Translations under genes and position numbers: made by a program
Shown here: piece after piece, positions 61,880 through 64,000 of the stretch
How the letters are laid out: every line of letters starts with the position of its first letter
Numbering within the stretch: the first letter of the stretch is position 1
Notes under the pieces: model-generated
Seen by the model: only the letters and a program-made list of their open reading frames with translations
The model's database searches: none
What the model was told of the DNA's origin: nothing
From: Welwitschia mirabilis
Taxonomy: Eukaryota > Gnetophyta > Gnetopsida > Welwitschiales
Assembly: GCA_051453625.1 (NCBI GenBank)
Contig: JBOZIK010000001.1
Span: 23,910,359-23,974,358 of the forward strand
Direction: 5' to 3'
Length of the DNA: 64,000 bases

Positions 61880-62640
61880 ATAGCTATTAAATCATTACAA
61901 AGTGATTTATTCATATTCACTATCTTAAATATGCTTACCCATATTGTAAAATCTATGATAACTATTAAAAATTAAGTAGTATATCTAGGAGAAATATGTT
62001 ACCCCTTAATATAATTATAGAACTTTAACATTTAAATATATAGAATATATATTTTCATGAACCTTATCCATACGTTTTTGGTTATCATTAATCTTACTAA
62101 GCATCAATTATGTTTTAAATTAGTATGATATTGTTCTTGTAAACATGATGATGTTAAAATAGTTATTTAGTTTTGTAGTAAGTATCTTTCATCCTATTTT
62201 TATATTAGTAGATCACTTATTAGTGATGGAGGTATCTATTTTTATAATCACATTTTAAAAACATGTTAATGAAATGTAATATAACCTATAGATTTTCTAC
62301 CGCTTGTCCATAAGCTAGTGGTTACTTTGAAAGCATAACAATCCTATTACTTTGGTATAAATATCTAAAAAAAAAATATTATTAGAAAATGATCCTAACT
62401 TACTTAAATCATAGTGAAATATGTTGGTAAATTATGTTCAAACTACCACACTAGACTTAATCATTAATAATTTTGTAAATATTATATGAAATACTTTAAA
62501 GACTAAGTAAGAACATTTTATTAATTAGAACATAGTTCTTGTCAAGAATGCTTACTCTTAGTGGCAAAATAAGTGTTTTAATATTCTTCTATTTATAGCA
62601 TTTGTAGTAGATAAGGGGAAAAATAGAAAAAAATGATAAC
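61880..62640 (+). pseudogene. Integrase remnant of the same plus-strand element
   Basis: The zinc-finger end reads HYLKYAYPYCKIYDN (about 61925) and is followed by SISRRNMLPLN. The core carries SRSLISDGGIYFYNH with its Asp codon at 62224-62226. A YHPQ-like block decayed to STACP-stop-ASGYFES follows, with the Glu codon at 62329-62331. The acidic pair is 35 codons apart, one less than the usual 36, from a small deletion. Confidence 0.85.
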
Positions 62641-62739
62641 ATGATTGAATATGTTTATTTTATAAACTATTTATTTATAGATAATGCACTATCTCAATAC
62701 TAACCTTAACTAAATTAATATCCAAAGTAAGAAAATAGA

Positions 62740-64000
62740 TGACATGTAATTTTCATAAATCACATGCATAATGTTTTAATGTGTATTTCTGCTTCTAATT
62801 CCGATATTCTAAAGATCAAATTTAACTTACAACATCTAAAAAGCTAATATTCTAATTATAAACAACACACATTTGTATAGTGGGATCAACTCAAATGTCA
62901 TACACTTAGAGAAGACTTCTAAAAGAGAATTTAGAACATTGATTTCAAGAGAGAATAATGATATTTTTGCTTTATAGAAAATAAAATTAAACAATGTAAA
63001 GATAAATATGGAATGTAATGTAATGAAATGAAATGAAATGCAATGTAACGAATGTAATTCTAATGCAATGAATTAATTAGACTTCTAATTTACTATTACT
63101 TAGATTGGTCATTATAACCGATTTTAATTATAAATTCATATCACTTAAATTGAAATTAAGATAAGCTATAAGGAAAAATAATAAAACATCTGAAAATATT
63201 TCAATTAAATCACTACTTTTATTAATGAATTTGAAGTACATCCACTTATGACAATAACCCCTCCATGAAAGATTCACTGCCTAACACCAAGGTGCTCCTT
63301 CTCACAAGTGGGATGGATCTCTTTACCTCTAATAGTCTTCAATTGTCACAAGAATGTAGATAATAAAAGATGATTTGAATAGGGTCTAAAATGATCTATT
63401 TATAGATTGGGATAGATTGCTAAGGGTGTGAAATGAAGAGGTACAAGTTAAACCCACCCTCTCATAACAATTTAATTAATTTTACAAATCATGTTAACCA
63501 TCATCCATCATGTCGTCCTCATGACATAGAGGATGACATCCCATTTGCCAACTAATGATTAATGCTGACTATCATCCCGATTGTCATCCCCATGACATAG
63601 AGGATGACCATAATTTTCTGACTATCATTCCCTTTATCATCTCCATGACATGGAGGACAATCAATATATCTTCATCACATTTCTTTGGTTCATCATTATC
63701 TAAAAATGGCTTCTGATTTGGGAAATTATTGCATCTTTTGACTCGTATGGAAGATTTATAGAATTTTCATAAATCCCTACAAAAACCTGCCAATAAGACC
63801 TGAAAATGTACTTCATAAGTGTATTAAATAGGTTCATGTGGCATCACAACATAGCCCCCAACATAGAATTTATCAGTCCCTGAGAAAGTAAGCAAATAAT
63901 AAGTTATGTGAAATACATCTATGAAAAAGCATAAGTAAAATTAATGTATATTATAAATCATTAAGGTTAACATCATGGAAAATTTGCATAAGTCATGACT
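62740..64000 (-). repeat. LTR-like stretch related to 36.8-38.4 kb, cut by the window end
   Basis: Parts align on the same strand with 36850-37400, such as an AATGNAATG-rich run (63010-63075) and TATCACTTAAATT (63140 and 37180). This suggests another LTR of the same minus-strand family. No ends could be fixed. Confidence 0.45.
63490..63665. repeat. Three imperfect copies of an ATGACATAGAGGATGAC unit
   Basis: The core recurs at about 63521, 63592 and 63645, each preceded by a TCATCC-type run that can pair with it as a short hairpin (GTCATCC/GGATGAC). The spacing is 71 and 53 bp. Confidence 0.75.

Overview
This window is AT-rich plant nuclear DNA. It is almost entirely old, broken LTR retrotransposons, often inserted into one another. 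No intact protein-coding gene is visible. The long open frames are either N-filled gaps or chance frames in AT-rich sequence. The most reliable host gene is one tRNA-Thr(CGU) at 42135-42206. Coding remnants are recognisable only as short runs of retroelement motifs broken by stop codons. Most stops are explained by C-to-T or G-to-A change (TGG to TGA, CAG to TAG). Primer-binding sites differ from the tRNA-Asp 3' end mainly by such transitions. This points to a heavily methylated genome with long-running cytosine deamination. From general knowledge, a low-GC gymnosperm such as Welwitschia would fit, but the species is an inference.

Layout. (1) 1944-18491 is a full-length plus-strand Ty3/gypsy element of the Athila/Tat type. 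It has both LTRs, a near-identical target duplication, gag, protease, RT, RNase H and integrase, and a long post-pol tract. A solo LTR (3622-5344) sits inside its gag. (2) 18492-23127 and 30869-38400 hold two related minus-strand gypsy elements with tRNA-Asp-like primer sites. The LTR of the first is split by a Ty1/copia-like element (23128-30863) that carries gag but no visible pol. (3) 38760-41930 has no recognisable gene. (4) 41930-43186 keeps its CpGs and holds the tRNA gene and a GC-rich block (about 42420-43186), possibly of organellar origin. (5) 43187-58920 is a minus-strand gypsy element of chromovirus character. Its RT is split by a complete minus-strand Athila-like element (45837-56251) with a perfect TCCCT target duplication. 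(6) 58921-64000 holds a plus-strand Athila/Tat pol fragment (61220-62640) and a decayed LTR-like stretch with tandem repeats.

The assembly needs care. All five gaps of exactly 100 N, and two sized gaps, are flanked by near-identical direct copies of the same sequence. These are probably overlapping contig ends or unmerged haplotypes rather than real duplications.

The only working parts I would expect are the tRNA gene and perhaps some LTR promoters. I did not find a convincing new biological system. The best leads are the pol-less copia element, the GC-rich insert that abuts a truncated LTR, and the post-pol coiled-coil region of the first element.
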